Positions 49,101 to 62,560 of a stretch of 64,000 nucleotides of DNA are shown piece after piece. Source of the stretch: Chamaea fasciata (Eukaryota; Chordata; Aves; Passeriformes; Sylviidae); assembly GCA_029207755.1 (NCBI GenBank), contig JARCOQ010000006.1, forward strand, positions 69,848,093 to 69,912,092. Direction: 5' to 3'. The notes under the pieces were generated by a model that saw only the letters and a list, made by a program, of their open reading frames with translations, did not search any database and was not told the DNA's origin. The position numbers and the translations under genes are program-made. Position 1 is the first letter of the stretch. Each line of letters opens with the position of its first letter.

Positions 49101-52100
49101 GCAGCTGGAAGCTTCTTATTTATTGCCAAAGCCCTAAAGGAACCCACAAGACAAAGAGCCATCTCGTTCCAAAGGCAAACAATTCATTACAAAATACTGC
49201 CTGTTTTGCATATACACGCATATGTATTTTAAGCGGATGAGGCAAAAGATTTGGAAATCTTCCCTCTTCACCAGTGAGTAAGTCAACATTGACACAGCTG
49301 GAACAAAAACCAGACTGAGCTCAGTCCAAAGCCCCCAGCACCACTTTTCTGGGCAGATCCCAAGGCACCCTGCCCATCCCTAAACCTTCATCAGTTTCCC
49401 ATTCCCCCTTCCCATACCCACGCAGTACATGCATCACTGGGAGCTGCAACACGCTGCAAAACCCTTGGGCCAGGCCAAAGGAGAATCTAAAGGACTACAG
49501 GATAAGTCTAAAGCAGGAATTGAGAGCACGAGTTTGATACCTGAACTGCACAACGGACAAAATTTAACTCTAAAATAGCCCATGTCAGTAACTGCAATCA
49601 GCATGTTCTGTGCTGCCCCCTTTGCTTCCAAGCAGCAAATGGGATCCTACAAGCTGCGACAGTCACTCATCTAAACCAGTCCATTCTCAAACAACCCCCG
49701 TTTCTTGCAGCAGACATGAAACAACTGTTCTGGATGGCACTACTTCCCTGTCACTAGGAATGCGGAGTATGTTTCAAGCCCAGCTTTAATGCTAAGCCTA
49801 GACTAATCCCTCCAGAGAGCTTTAGCCAGGCTTTGCCAAAGGAGCAATTGTTGCCACTAAATACATTTATACTGTTTGATGGTGAGCAGTTTATTCTGCA
49901 GAGCGAGCTCCCATTCCCACGATGAAATCCACGCTGGAATGAAATCACTTGAGTGAACTTCTTTTTTAGCTATAGTCTCACCCTTCTGAACTTTCCCATC
50001 CTTGGCAATTTACCTTGGAACAGGCTGAGACAAGAAAACCACAATACACAAAGTAGGCAGAACAGGTCCCACGCAGATAAAGGGAAACCCAAATAAGAGC
50101 GAGTCCAACAAAACGGGGTCAGGCTTGTTCTCTAGGAAAACCCAGAGTGCAAGGAAGAGTCCGTGCCTAGCTGCACAGCCAAGTCAGTACTCTGCCTGGG
50201 AGCAAGGAGCAGGCAGCAGCCTTCTCTCCAGTGTCTGGAGCCTGACAGGTTTGCAAGACAGCCCCGAGAGCTTTGCGAGCCCCAAGGACCAAACACCACA
50301 CACAGAAATTCTCACACATCCATGAAACTCCTTCCCAGCCTCAAAGCTTCCATTGCCTCCGTGGACTTGAAACCAGGCAGTTTCAGGCGACTGCTGTAAG
50401 CACATTTCCTCATCAGGGCCCCACTGATCTACCCCACCCACTAAACTGCCCCCAAATAATTCCCAAAACTCGGTGGATCCATCACCTGCCGTGTCCCCAG
50501 CTTGCTGTTTTCACACAGCCCGCTCCATGGGCACCACCATGGCACGTTTGACTCTGAAATACAATCGCTCCCACAGGACATGGTTACCACCCTCCTGCTG
50601 GCACGGAACCTGGCACGCCGCATCCAGCGCGCGGAACGCGACTGGAGGCGCAACGTCTCTGCACGGTGCTTCAGCACGGCCCGTCCGGAGCTCCCAGACA
50701 GGGAACACGCCCCATCTCCCTCACAGAGAGACTCACTCATCTGCACCACTGCCCGTGGAATACCTTCCTTTACCTTCTCCCAGTCTGAGCGACACCCATC
50801 TCTGCCCAGATTTGGTGCAGGACACTTGCTAAGTGCCCTGATATCTAAATCTTGTGGTTATCTAAATGTCGTGGCTTCAGAATAACTTCTCTGCGCCCCC
50901 TCGGCACCTAGCACGCCAAGTTTCACTGCCTCCAGCCAGCTCTTCCTGCTGCTCTTCCCTATGAGTGGTGCTCTTCAGTCGCGTCCTTTCCTCCCGCCTG
51001 ATGACTCACATCCTAAGCACTCCTCATCTGTCTGAAGGACACCACCAGCACTACCCCAGCGCCACCAGCGCTCCCCAGCCAAGGGCAGAGCTGCGGCCAC
51101 AGCGCTGCCAGCTGCTGTCCTTACTCCCTGTATCGTGCACACAAAGCTGATCCGTCATCAGTGCCATCCACCCCCCCATCAAACCACACTTGCCAGCTCC
51201 CACAGGGCCACGCACCCTGAGCAGACTCCTGTGGATGGGCTCCCAAGGCGGAATGTCCAGCTGGCTCACGGGAGAGCCAGCAGGCTCTTTCCTGGGCCGT
51301 GCAAATGGGATTTGACACCTGCGCTTTCTGCCTCCTCCAACCTCCCGGATCCCGTCCACTCCGCACTGCTTGAAATCAGAGTTGGTTGGTTCCAAGGAAG
51401 CAAAACACGGATTTGAACTCCTGCGTCCCTTCAACACACAGGAGCTGGGTTATTAATGAGAGAGCCTGAAGGCCAAGCCTAGTCAGTCGCAGTGCTGTGG
51501 AACTGCCCTCGAAGCAGGAACAGGTCAGGATGCTCAGAACACCTCTCCTTTCCTGCCCAGCCATGCAATTCACGAGGCATTACACACCCACAGCTCAGAG
51601 CTCAACCAAACACCGCTGCTCCACTGGATGAACTTGGTTCCCGATGCTGCATTTAAAAACCCAGGTCTCCAGTTGGAAGCAGGACTTGAACACGTCCCAG
51701 TACCACATTCAGGCTGGGACTAGTCCATTCCTAGGCTTCCTTAGGAAGAGCAGGAAAGGCTCTGCCAATTTACGCATACTTTTATTTCCAGGTAACTGCT
51801 GAGGCCTACAGTGCCCTTCCAGGGGTACCCAAACCACGAGGAAAAGGCGCCACAAGGACTCTGCCTTTTTTGAGACATAAATTCAGCCATGCAAGAACAA
51901 ACGCATCGATGCGGAACCACTTACATTTCAGTTAACATCTGCTTTCCTCTTGAGCTTGCAGATGACCAAGTTCTTCCCACATGTAATTTTGGTGCACTTA
52001 ATATCATTATCTTAAAGTTCACTCAGTGGGTAAGAAATCAGCAAAAAAAAAAAATCCAAGCAAAGACTCTCCCCTGCTTGAACAGATGTCAGATCAGGAT

Positions 52101-55100
52101 TCAAAGCTGAGCAGAACAGCCCACAGCTCTCAAGGATTTTGTTTCAGATATCATACAGATTTATTTTAACAAATACACCATTATTCTGGGAAATGGCTGA
52201 CACAAACGAAGTTGAAAGGAAATAATTTTCAATGATCAAGTACTAGAACTGAGGCCTTCTCCACCCTATCTTGTTTGCTCTTCAAGTTTTTGACACGGAA
52301 ATCTCAATTTCCATTTCCTTTCATGGTGACCCTTTGGCTGCCAGTCCTTCACATCACAGCTAAAAGAGCCAATTCTGGATTATCAGGAAGTCAAAGAGAG
52401 AAAAGTCAGGAGAGATAAAAGAAAGGCACTTCTTGCCTCTCGATAAGCTGCTGTTTCTTCAAGGCATCAACATGTTCACAACACAGCGTCTGTTCCAAAC
52501 CTCAAAGCAAGACCACCAAAATGGCTCCATCGGAAAGAAAACCCTGGAGTGGGTCCTTGGACTCGACCCACAGCTGCAGAAGAGACAGCCTGAACACCAG
52601 CTTTCCCTCAAGAGCACTTGCAAAGGCACGCCGAGGCCTGCTGCTCCCAAACCACGACAAATGTATTTATTTCAGGGCTCACGCTGACACAAAGTCCGGG
52701 CCAGAGCCACGTCCCTAGGGGTGCAGAGAGAGTCCTTTGCTACCAGCTCGGTATTCCGTATGGAATTGATTGATTTTTCTTCTTTTTTAACACTCCCATT
52801 CGGTCGTTCCGGCCTGCTGGCACTAGAGCATGGCAGGTTTTTGGCCTCAAGATTCCTGGTTCCCCCTCCAAACGTTTCTTAATCATCTAATTCCGTAACA
52901 GCTTCCCTGTGTAATCAAAATCATCCACATTATCGTTGTGCCAGCTCGATCTGGAGCAGAAGATAAACTGAGGGTGCCAAGTGAGAAGGGAAAGGGCTCA
53001 GAAAGTACAGGTACAGGGAGCAGAGAGCAGCCCTGCGCTCCCACAGACATCCCCTCAGTGCTCTCCGCCGCTCTGCTGAAACGTCAGCCGCTTCCACTCA
53101 TTAGATCAGCAGCATCTGCTGCCATCCCAGCGCGGCCATCTGTGCACTCATTTCCCAAACCCACAGTCCCAACTGCAGGTTAGTAGGTCACGGACATAAT
53201 TCTCTGCTCCTCCTGGGATAAGAGGAGACTCAGTTCCATGCCGCAGGAAGCACTGAGAGCCCCTGTCACCCATCCTGACCCTCTAAGGCCTCTCCTGCCC
53301 CTCCCGAAGCGGCCAAGTGCCCCCTTCCGAGGGCAGAAGCAAGAAGCGACTGGAAAACCTCCCCCAGCTCTGCAGATGGGCAATTCACTGGTGAAAGAAT
53401 AATAATAAAAAAGGGACACCAGCTTCAAGAACAGCTAGACCGGGGATCGACACCTGAAATGGTCCCAACAGGAAAAGTTCAGTGAGGTCCACAAAAAGCA
53501 ACTGAAAACACAAAGAAAGGTTCAGAGAAGAAAATCCAGGTTTTGGTTATACTGAGAGTAAAAGATAAACCCTTGTTTACAGATCCAGAGAAATGCAGAG
53601 CTTTAGGATGGTTCGTTCCCGTACTGCCCGACAGATCTGCATGAAGCTGAATGCAGAAACAGCAGCTCTGCAGTGCCAACCATCACGTCCCCAACTCAGC
53701 CCTTCTCAGCTGGAGAAACAGCTCTGGCTTCAAATCAAAAGGCTTCTAAATGACATTTTTCTCCCCACATGGTAAATTCCTTGGACTTTTCTGTCCCTTA
53801 GCAGTTTCACGTGAACGCAGGGAACAGAATTAGGCAAAGCATTAAGGTGGCTTAGGTAATTATAGTGGCACATGCTATCATCAGTTCAAGACACAAGATT
53901 AACACAGCAAGCTCCAGTTAAAGCAGGTCTTCCCCATACGAGGAAAGGAACCAGCCTCTTTTTTGCTCCATCTAAAACATAAACAGCCTACCCCGTAGAA
54001 GCGGGAATAAAGATCCCAAAAAATCTTCCCAAAGGCACCTCTGCTGGTACTGAAACACAAAGGAAGTCTCAAGCTGAAGCTGAAGAACCACTTTCAATCC
54101 ACCAAGTAGACAGCTACACACCCTGTGGCTTTAAATACCACGTCAAGGTTATCTTGAATTATTTTTTTCTTTATCTACATGACTAATTGTGTCCCCTTGG
54201 GCCAAGGGAGATTTCTAAGAGAACTGCCTGGTCAGGAAAACAGCAGCAAAGACCATTCTCAGTTAAGGAAGGCTTGGTCATAGATCTAAGAAAACGTGCA
54301 GCTGATTGAGGCAGAAGTGACCAGTAAAGGAAAATACTGTGTCACTTACACCTACCCCAAAACCAAAGGATTTTGAGACTGAACTTGCTTTGCAGGACAT
54401 TTTCATGGTTATGCCCAGACCAAATTTGTCAAATAATTCTTGCTATTTTACCTCAAACTTTGCCACAATTGATTTAGTATTGACCAGCTGGGGTTTAGGA
54501 ATTTAACTCCTCTCTGAAGGAGAGGTTACAGCTATAGAAGAATCTAAACTTTGACTCACCCAAAAACTATTTCTATCAGTTCTTCAAATTGTAGAGAAAA
54601 TTTAGAGGTGTGTCAGGAGGGCGGCAGCATTCGGGTGTGAGAGCCAAAAGGGCAGCAAGAACTGTTTGTGCTTCTTAGTCAAATTCATTTTTTCACTTCA
54701 GGGCTGTGGATTTTGATCACTTCAAGTTGACAACAACCTAAGTGGAATTGCTCAACGGCCCTGCTGCTGTCTGTATTGGTGTTATTGCCATGGCAAGTGC
54801 TGTGTCCGTTTTTTAACGATGGAAAGAGTGGAGGCAGGTTTTAAAAGCTCCCCAAAGGGCTGGCACTGTGCCTTTAAATGCGCTGCCCCCAGGAATAACC
54901 CTCGCCAAAGGCCCATTATCATTTCATCATTTCTCGATTTCACGCCCCCTTCCTCCCCCAGTGGCTGCTCCTTGCACACACACAGACATCTCTGAAGAAT
55001 TCAGACCCGAACAATTTCATCCTGCTCTCTGCACAGGTGGAAAATTCTCTCATCTCCAGCCACAATATTCCACGCCCGGGCGCTTGCGGCGGGTTCACAG

Positions 55101-56551
55101 GGCACGTGACAACAGACTCCTTTTTGCTCCTGAGCACCACCCTGACATCATCACAGTCCAGGGAACACTGAAATCCTTGGAAGACAAGACTCTTCCTAGA
55201 TCCTACATGACGCCTGAGGCCCCCACCAGCCTCGCTGCAGCTGGAGGTGACCGGCAAACGCTGAGTGACACGAGCGCTACTGGAAATACAATACACAAGG
55301 AATAGGTCAAGCTGGAGAAGGGAATTTCAGCCTACAGGGCTGATTTCTTCTGAGGGGCCACGCACAGTGGCAAAGATAGGGCTGGGTTGGTTTACGCGGC
55401 TGAACAGTCCCTTCCAAAGGACATTTGGTGGCACCTCAGAGGCTGGGGAAGGATGGAGAAGACAGAGAGTGTGGGGAACGCTGCTGCATTAGGGTGAGGT
55501 GCATCTCCACTTGCACCAGGCCCCTGACATAGCTGACCCTCTGAAGACTTCCAACACCAGATCCCAGGACCTGCCAAAGGGCAGCTGGAGGCGGGGGGAA
55601 GCGCAGAGGCCACGTGCCACCTCCGAGCACATCGGCACACGTGGGCTTCCTACGGGTACCTGAGCCATGCCCGAATTTAATCAGGCAGTGCATATAACTC
55701 ATCCAGGGACGGCTCCTTCTGTCCCCCAACCCTCACTTTGTGAAACAACTTCAGAAATCATCCTGAAGGGAAAAACCCCAACTCCCAGACCTTTCTGGGC
55801 TGGAAAAGAATTCATCCCCTGTACTCGATGTACTTGGCATCTGTCTTAACAACCAGATTACTCGCTGGTTTTGTGTTTGGGAGCCTCAGGACACACCTAA
55901 GGAGGGAGGAAGTTTAGCTCTACCTTTTATCAGGCCCACCAGAGATCTGGACTTTGCAAGCAAATAAAAAAATCCAAACCTGACCTCCTTTCCAAGCTGT
56001 CACGAGCAAGGAATGAAAGCTCCGCGCTGTACAAACCTGCATTTACCTAAAGGAGATGGACGTTCAGTGCAAGGGAAGTGCAAAGGGTTTTAAACAAACA
56101 GAAGTGTTTGTAACAAGCCCCGATGTGGTCGGCACGAGACAAAGTAAGAAAGAAAAAAAAAATCACAAGTTCAGGCAAGGGTTGTTGCAAAAAGAGCATT
56201 TTTAAAATTAGCTGTCTGAGTGAAAGCCTGTACCCTTGCCAAGAAGAGAAGGAAAGCCTTTGCCTAGGGCGACAGGTCACACCGAGACCCAACATCATAT
56301 CACCGTGTCCCTGCATCCTGCCCAAGTGCCTCAGTGGGAGGTGGGGCCTTTGCAGTGGGGCCACGGGAACGAGAGAAATGCCATCCTGAGCCTCTCTCGG
56401 AACAAGAGCTGGGGTGAGCGAGGGGTGAAGGCAGCCGGGTTCAGCTGCTGCTGGAAGCACCCCCCTCCAACGCGAGTCTCTTCTCTGCCACTCCCACACC
56501 TCAAGAAGTGCCTCTAACTGCCACCAACGGCATCCTTACGGCTTCACACTC

Positions 56552-56785
56552 ACACCGGGCAGGGTTAGACTAGATACCAGGGAGAAACTCTTCCCTGCGG
56601 GGGCGGTGAGGCCCTGGCACAGGCTGCCCAGAGACACTGCGGGCACCCAACCGCTAGAAGCGGTTCGAGGCCAGGCTGGACAGGGCTTGGAGCGACCCGG
56701 GGAACGGGAGGTGTCCCTGACCACGGCAGGAGCTGGCATGAGATGGGGTTTGAGGTCCCTTCCAACCCGAACCCCTCCGAGGCTG
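56552..56785 (+). mobile_element. CR1 LINE 3' end
   Basis: Sense CR1: 'gaggccctggcacaggctgc', 'gccaggctggacagggcttg', 'gaggtgtccctgaccacggc', 'gaggtcccttccaacccgaa'. It is rich in CpG relative to the other copies. Confidence 0.93.
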
Positions 56786-57707
56786 CGGCTCTCAAGCCTC
56801 TGCCCACTGTGGAAGCAGGGTGGGCCGCGGGCAGCCGTACCCCAGGCACCAACCCCGGCAAGCGGGCGCCGCTCCCGGCGTTACGCAAGCCCAAGCCCTC
56901 CTCGGCAGGGTGGGAAGCAACCCAGGGCTGCGTCAGCAGGCAGGGCCGACCTCCTCGCCCGCGCCCTGCCCGCAGCCCGCCTGCCCCAAGCACCTTGGCG
57001 TGCCCTTTCCCACGGACACAGCCAGCCGCACCCTGCCGGCCACTCCAACAGGCCCCCAGCCGCGCGGAGGGCACGTCGGCAAGCCAAGCAGTAATTAGTC
57101 CTGCGTTTAATTTACCTCCGCACTTGCACTACAGTGGACCTAAGCACGCTCCCTGCAGTACTGGAGGGGCAGAGGAAGGCCTGTTTCAACTGACCTCAGC
57201 ACCTGGGACCAGCCCGCGAGCCTGCCACAAAGTTCCTGAAAACGAAGACACCTACATTCCCTTCTATTTATGGCAAAGTCTCCCTGACCACTTTCCCCAC
57301 GTAAAACGCCAACACAAAACCAGTTAAGCTTTGGCCATCCTGCCTGGTATTTCTCAGCTAATGTCAGTGCTCTCATTGTGGTGGGCTGAGGCTAAAAGCT
57401 TTTGGAAAAGCCCACCCCATGTCTTGAAAAGTCAGGAAAAAAACTGGATGGCTGAAAAACCCAGTAACACGAGCAGAAAGAGAACCCTTGGCACAGCCCT
57501 GGCTGTGCTGCATCTGCTCTGCTAAGTAGGTTCATTTATTTCCATCCTGAAGCTCTCTCCTGCTATTTATAGCACCTGCCTTAATGAACTTTCAAGGTAA
57601 GACACCAAGCTTGAGCGTTCCTAAACATATGTCTAAATATCCTTGCTGAATGAATTTGATCTTTTTATGAACGGACCGTTCCAGTCAGACTGGCACTCCT
57701 CATTGAA

Positions 57708-57900
57708 AATCACAGAATCACAGAAGGGGAGTTGGAAATTGGGTTGGAAGGAACCTTACAGATCCACTCATTCCAACCCTCTGCCACGGGCAGGGACACC
57801 TTCCACTATCCCGGGTTGCTCCAAGCCCTGTCCAATCTGTCCCTGAACACTTCCAGGGATGAGGTACACACCACTTCTTTGGGCAACCTATCAACTGGGG
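57708..57900 (-). mobile_element. CR1 LINE 3' end
   Basis: Antisense CR1: duplicated 'aatcacag' octamers at the tip, then 'gggttggaaggaaccttaca', 'ctgccacgggcagggacacc' and 'ccagggatgaggtacacacc'. Confidence 0.93.
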
Positions 57901-60900
57901 ACATTCTTCACAATAAACTCTTCCTGCCAAGCAGGCACTCCAGCTTGGGAAGCAGTACTAGAAATTTACCTGCCTCCAGTGCAAATCTGATCCACCCAGC
58001 CAAAACCTCACCTTCACTGGGAGAGATGCACTCCACGTGGAATGGCAGCACAAGCCGCAAACACCACCTTGAAGAAATGACTCCTCTGCAAACATGAGAA
58101 GTGCTCCTCCAAACCCACATCTGAGGGCTCAAGAGAGGATTTTTACTAAAACCCTCAAGAACCACAGCTGGTGGGTGGAAGAGGAATTCTCTGAGCCAAC
58201 CAGAAACCTTTTCAAACCTTTGATACCAAGTATCATCCTTCCTCTCCCTCTTTATAATGGGTTCTTATTCATGCTTTTAGGTATTCCAAAATTTAGATCC
58301 TGTAGTTACAATTATCAGCATGGCAACATTCTGACACCTGACAAAAATCCAGTTTTACTCTCTTCAGGGCTGCAAGCACTAAAAGAATTCTATTCCTTGG
58401 CAGTAAGAATTTGTCAGACCCACAAGTGATTTTAAAAAGTCAGAGAAGTATTGCAGCACCTGGGCAAACCCAGGGAGGCAAGCCAAAGCGACTTGGAGGG
58501 CAACCAGGCAACGAGAAAAAACCCCTTCCCAGATCACGCAGAGATGCGTTTCCTCATGGGAAAATCTCTGCACGCCTGCAGTAAAGAATGAGGAAGAGGG
58601 AAATGGACTCAGAGAAACTTCATCTGCCTTCCTTGCTCCTCTCTCGTCTCATCCCTTGCAAGCAGCAGCCAAGCACACCATCCTCTTTGTGCTGACACAA
58701 GCACCAGCTGAGCCTAAAATGCGTTTCCTCCTTACTGGCCCTAAATGGAAGCCAAGGCTAGGCTGGGTAAAGGAGGCGCTTTTACACAAGAGGCACTGGG
58801 ATGTTTCACCTGGAAGAGGGATTTGTCATCGTCTGCAGTTCTGCCTGAGAACCAGGGTGTGAATGCCAAAGCTCCCTGAGAGCAGAGACAGCCCCGCAGG
58901 CCTGGAATGTCCTGAAAGGGCTCTGCAGAGGGAACATCACCTTCCCGCCTCCTCCTCAGTCTGCCAGAGTATCCCTGTCTGGATTTGTGAAGGAGGCACG
59001 GTTCCCAAGCAATAGTTTCCTTAGGATAAAACGTATCTGCACACGTCCTATCTGCCCAGCTCTCTCCAGACGGGAGAGCTGAAGGTTGTCTATAAACTAC
59101 CAGAGTTTGGCTTGTTTGGCTCAGCTGGACACAGACTTAAAAAAAAAACAAAACAAGGACTGACATTTCCAGACTGCACCGATTCCCAAACACAGAGGCA
59201 CAGCTAGACTGGTCTGGAACCGCAACAAAACTTTTCACGGGAAGGTTTGCATCTCTGGACCTGTTTATTCTCTTGCTGGTATCAACAGCACGTTCCATCA
59301 GGCTTGGTTGTTGTGAACAGCTTGACCTAGTGAGCTGAACCCAGATTTGGTCAAGGTTTGACCAAATTGCAGGTCAGAGTTTTCATCCAAGAAGCTGAGA
59401 AATCATTTTCAGGTCAGATACTGAAGTTTAGGCTTGTGGTCCTTAAGCACAGATCAAGAAATCCCAGTGATGTACCAAATCACAACTGACTTAAGTTTCT
59501 ACTCAGGAAAAACAAAGACCTTGATATACAGCACAATTAAGTTGCTCCCTGAACTTCTACAAATTATTTTAACAACTACATCATTAAAGATTTTGCAAAT
59601 CAAGCTCTGTACACTTTGAGGAGATAAACTAAACCACCGGTTCCATACCCAAGCTGAACTGCCGGTGTCTAATACTAGCCAAGGTGCTAACTGCAAAAAT
59701 CAACAAAGACAAGGAGTTGTATAAATTCAGGATTTCTTAAACTGAGATATGTTGGACCAGAACTCACAGTGTTTGAGGTTTCTTCATGTCAGATCAGATT
59801 TTGCTTCTTTTAAACCACACAGTCCTCACATCTATTTCTGCTTCTGATATTCCACACCCTTTACTGACTGCCTTAAATATATGTAATATGGTGCATTTCA
59901 GCCTCCTCCCAACTCCATTCAAGTTGCTGTGCAGTACTTCCCAGCTCTTAGTTTATATTAACATTAGTTGATATTAAAAGTTAATAATCTCTTCAAACTG
60001 AATTTGAGCCACCTACCCCTCAATGAGTGCCTATTACGGGATGAAGATTAAAACCCCAGGGTTCTAACTGAGGTTTCTCGCCAGGATTGCCAGCACTGGA
60101 CACCAGCCTAAGCTGGTACACGCTGCCTGAAGAGAAACGGGCTTCTGTCAGACACACTCGTGTGACACGGCTGGTGGAGAGAGAAGAAAGGCTTCTTAGA
60201 AAGCAAAAGAAAGGGTGGAATACACAAAATTCAGATCAGCTCTGAAGACAAGAGTTTCAGAGGAGAAAAGACCCAAGGATATGAGGTAATTCGAGACAGT
60301 AATCTGAACTGCCCCTCTCCATGACAGAGCTCCAAGCCAGCTGAGCCAGCTGGTAAAAAGATCTGGCCACCAGCACGAAAAAGCAGGTCCCTGCTAGGAC
60401 CTGGAAAAGTATCCGGACACCTGAGAGGAAGAACAACAGAGAAAAGGACCCAGTGGTGGGGTATGAATGCTACTGCATGGGACCCCTGGAATATTTATGC
60501 AATTCTGCTCCAAAAATCTGCAGCACAAAGAGGCTAAGGTGGAAAAGCCTACGGGAAAACTGCAGATGGAAAGACTACATATTTTCACATGCAGGTGTAA
60601 GTGCAGACAAGAACATATAACTGCATAGAAACAGCAGAGGGGAAAAAAACACAAACCCCTTCTCAAATGACACAGACGCCACTGTGGGCAAAATAAAGGG
60701 CAGGACACGAAAACCTGACAGAAGAAATGGGTTTTCAACCAGTCACACTTAGCCCATGGGAACAATTCCCCTATGTGATAGGATACATTCAGAAATGAAA
60801 AAGGAATTTCTACAGGCCTGGTCACTTGCATGCTGAAGAACAGAGGTGCAAGCATAAAAATTAAGTTTAAAACATCTGAGTTCTTGAAAATGGGTAATTT

Positions 60901-62006
60901 TGTCTTTTGGTGTAAAACCAACTCCTGGTTTCTGAGCACTGACAAAAAACCTTCTTTGGGACTATCAGGGAACAAGAGCTGGGAAGAGCAAATGGAATCT
61001 GTGACTTGCTTTCCTTTCCAGGTACTGTTCTCTGAAGATGGTAACCAGGCTACAGACAGGACTCATCTGCCCCGTGTTACTGTCTCTATCTGCAGAAACT
61101 ACCCAGCAACACAAGCTCAAAATGCAAAATGAATGTATTTCTTCAATCCAAGACCCAGCCGTATGATCTCTCACACAGGAAGAATTTTCCCACTTACAAA
61201 TGAAGCTCTAACCATCCGGAATTAACCTCAGCAATCCAAGCTGAACCACATCCTGGGCTGCTCCGTTATATTCAACCCCATCAGCCTTGCCATCTCCCCA
61301 CAGCTCCTACCAAAGCAGCCTTCCCCCAGATTTCAGGACAGGCTTGTGGCCAACAGAGAATACAGCAAGAGGAATGTGACCCTGTGACAGTCTCCGCACA
61401 GCGATGGCACTAGCTAAAGGTCTCTGTCCTCTGCTTAACAATTCTGGAGATAACAGAGGCACGGAGCATCCAAAATGGACCTCGCCTGCCTATCAATATT
61501 TAGATATTCAATCCCTACAGATACTCAAGCATGCAGCAAAGCTCCATTTGATTCTTCTGGCTGTTTTCAAAACTTAGAACTGATCAATTACCAAAGGGAA
61601 AACACTGTTAGCACCACAAGTTAGCCGCACATGAGGCCAAAACCACGGGGTGCCGGAATTCCAGAGTGTGCGCATGTCCCAGAGTCAGGGCAGAAGCTGC
61701 AATAGATCTACCTAGGCACTACCCAGTCTTTGCCCTTGCTTGCTATCACTTTACACAGTGTCAAATTGCCTTTTTAAACATTTGCCCTGCTCCTGCCTGG
61801 CATCCGCTCAAGGGCCGACTCAGGTGATACAGAGGGATGAAATGTCTGCTCCAGCCCGTGCCTTTTCCAAGGCACAGCAGCCGGCTAAGACTACTCCAAG
61901 CCTGCAAGCTGAGACGATTGTTTTCATGGATCAAGTTTCATCCTCTGCGAGGAGACCCCTAGACAACAGCCCGTTGTAATGAGTGACAAATGGAACCAGT
62001 ACTCAC

Positions 62007-62186
62007 TGAGTGGTTTAAGGATGCTGCTGCTTGTCTCATCAGCGTTCTCTACGTCTGATTTGTCTGAGTAGTTCTCCGATATTTTCTCCTTTTCTTTCTT
62101 CTCTTTGTGCCCAGGTCTTCTCCTGTGACGCCTCCTCCGCCTGTAGCTCTTCGGCACGTGGACGCCGATGTAAATCGTGTGGTGAC
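62007..62186 (-). CDS. SLC4A4: SLC4A4 exon 3: NBCe1-B N-terminal regulatory segment
   Basis: This 180-bp exon encodes residues equivalent to human NBCe1-B 26-84 and parts of the flanking codons. It has acceptor caccag|GTCACC and donor CTCA|gtgagt. It begins [20 protein letters not shown] and ends [12 protein letters not shown]. In mammals this segment holds the autoinhibitory domain that binds IRBIT and PIP2, and the arginine cluster is intact. The serine matching human Ser65 (ENYSDKSD), a reported SPAK site, is kept. The position of Thr49, the protein kinase A site, is Pro here ([10 protein letters not shown]). The start codon and first 25 residues lie in exons beyond 64000, so NBCe1-B is incomplete in this window. 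Confidence 0.96.
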
Positions 62187-62269
62187 CTGGTGAACACAAG
62201 CACACAAATATCACCTTCAGCACTGTGCAGTCTGGGCACCACGGGCCAGCAGGGCTCATGCTGCATTTC

Positions 62270-62560
62270 TTTGAATCCCAAAGTGGTTTGGGCTGGAAGG
62301 GACCTTGAAGGGACCTCATTCCAAAACCCTGCCAGGGGCAGGGCCACCTCCACTACTATCCCAGGCTGCTCCAGGCCCCGTCCAACCTGGCCTTGGACAC
62401 TTCCAAGGGATGGGATGGGGCAGCCACAGCTTCTCTGGGCAACCTGTGCCAGGGCCTCACCACCCTCACAGGGAAGGATTTCTTCCATACACGTAACCTA
62501 AACCTCTCCTCCTTCAGTTTGAACTCATTGCTCTTTGTCCTACCCGTTTCACTCCAATAG
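62270..62560 (-). mobile_element. CR1 LINE 3' end, 84 bp upstream of exon 3
   Basis: Antisense CR1: 'aagtggtttgggctggaagg', 'gtccaacctggccttggaca', 'gggcaacctgtgccagggcc', 'ctcaccaccctcacagggaa', 'cctttgtcctac'-like end. In the gene's own orientation it lies sense, just before the acceptor of exon 3. Confidence 0.95.

Larger units (their letters stand above)
30349..62006 (-). other. SLC4A4: SLC4A4 intron 3 (31.7 kb, NBCe1-B transcripts), hosting the NBCe1-A promoter
   Basis: The donor is CTCA|gtgagt at 62001-62006. In NBCe1-B this whole span is removed; in NBCe1-A transcription starts near its downstream end. It contains about twelve CR1 fragments, a minisatellite and poly-A runs, all listed separately. 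I found no other exon of SLC4A4 and no other gene. The longer open frames in it are antisense to repeats or have no family match. Unlisted stretches (for example 32000-37000, 46200-56500, 58000-61900) hold nothing I can assign. Confidence 0.85.

Noticed and set aside
45..62186. Assignment to SLC4A5 (NBCe2) or SLC4A7/8/10
   Set aside because: The NBCe1-B exon 3, the NBCe1-A start, the KKMIKLAD motif and the exon 11 Gly/His linker fit SLC4A4 and not the paralogues.
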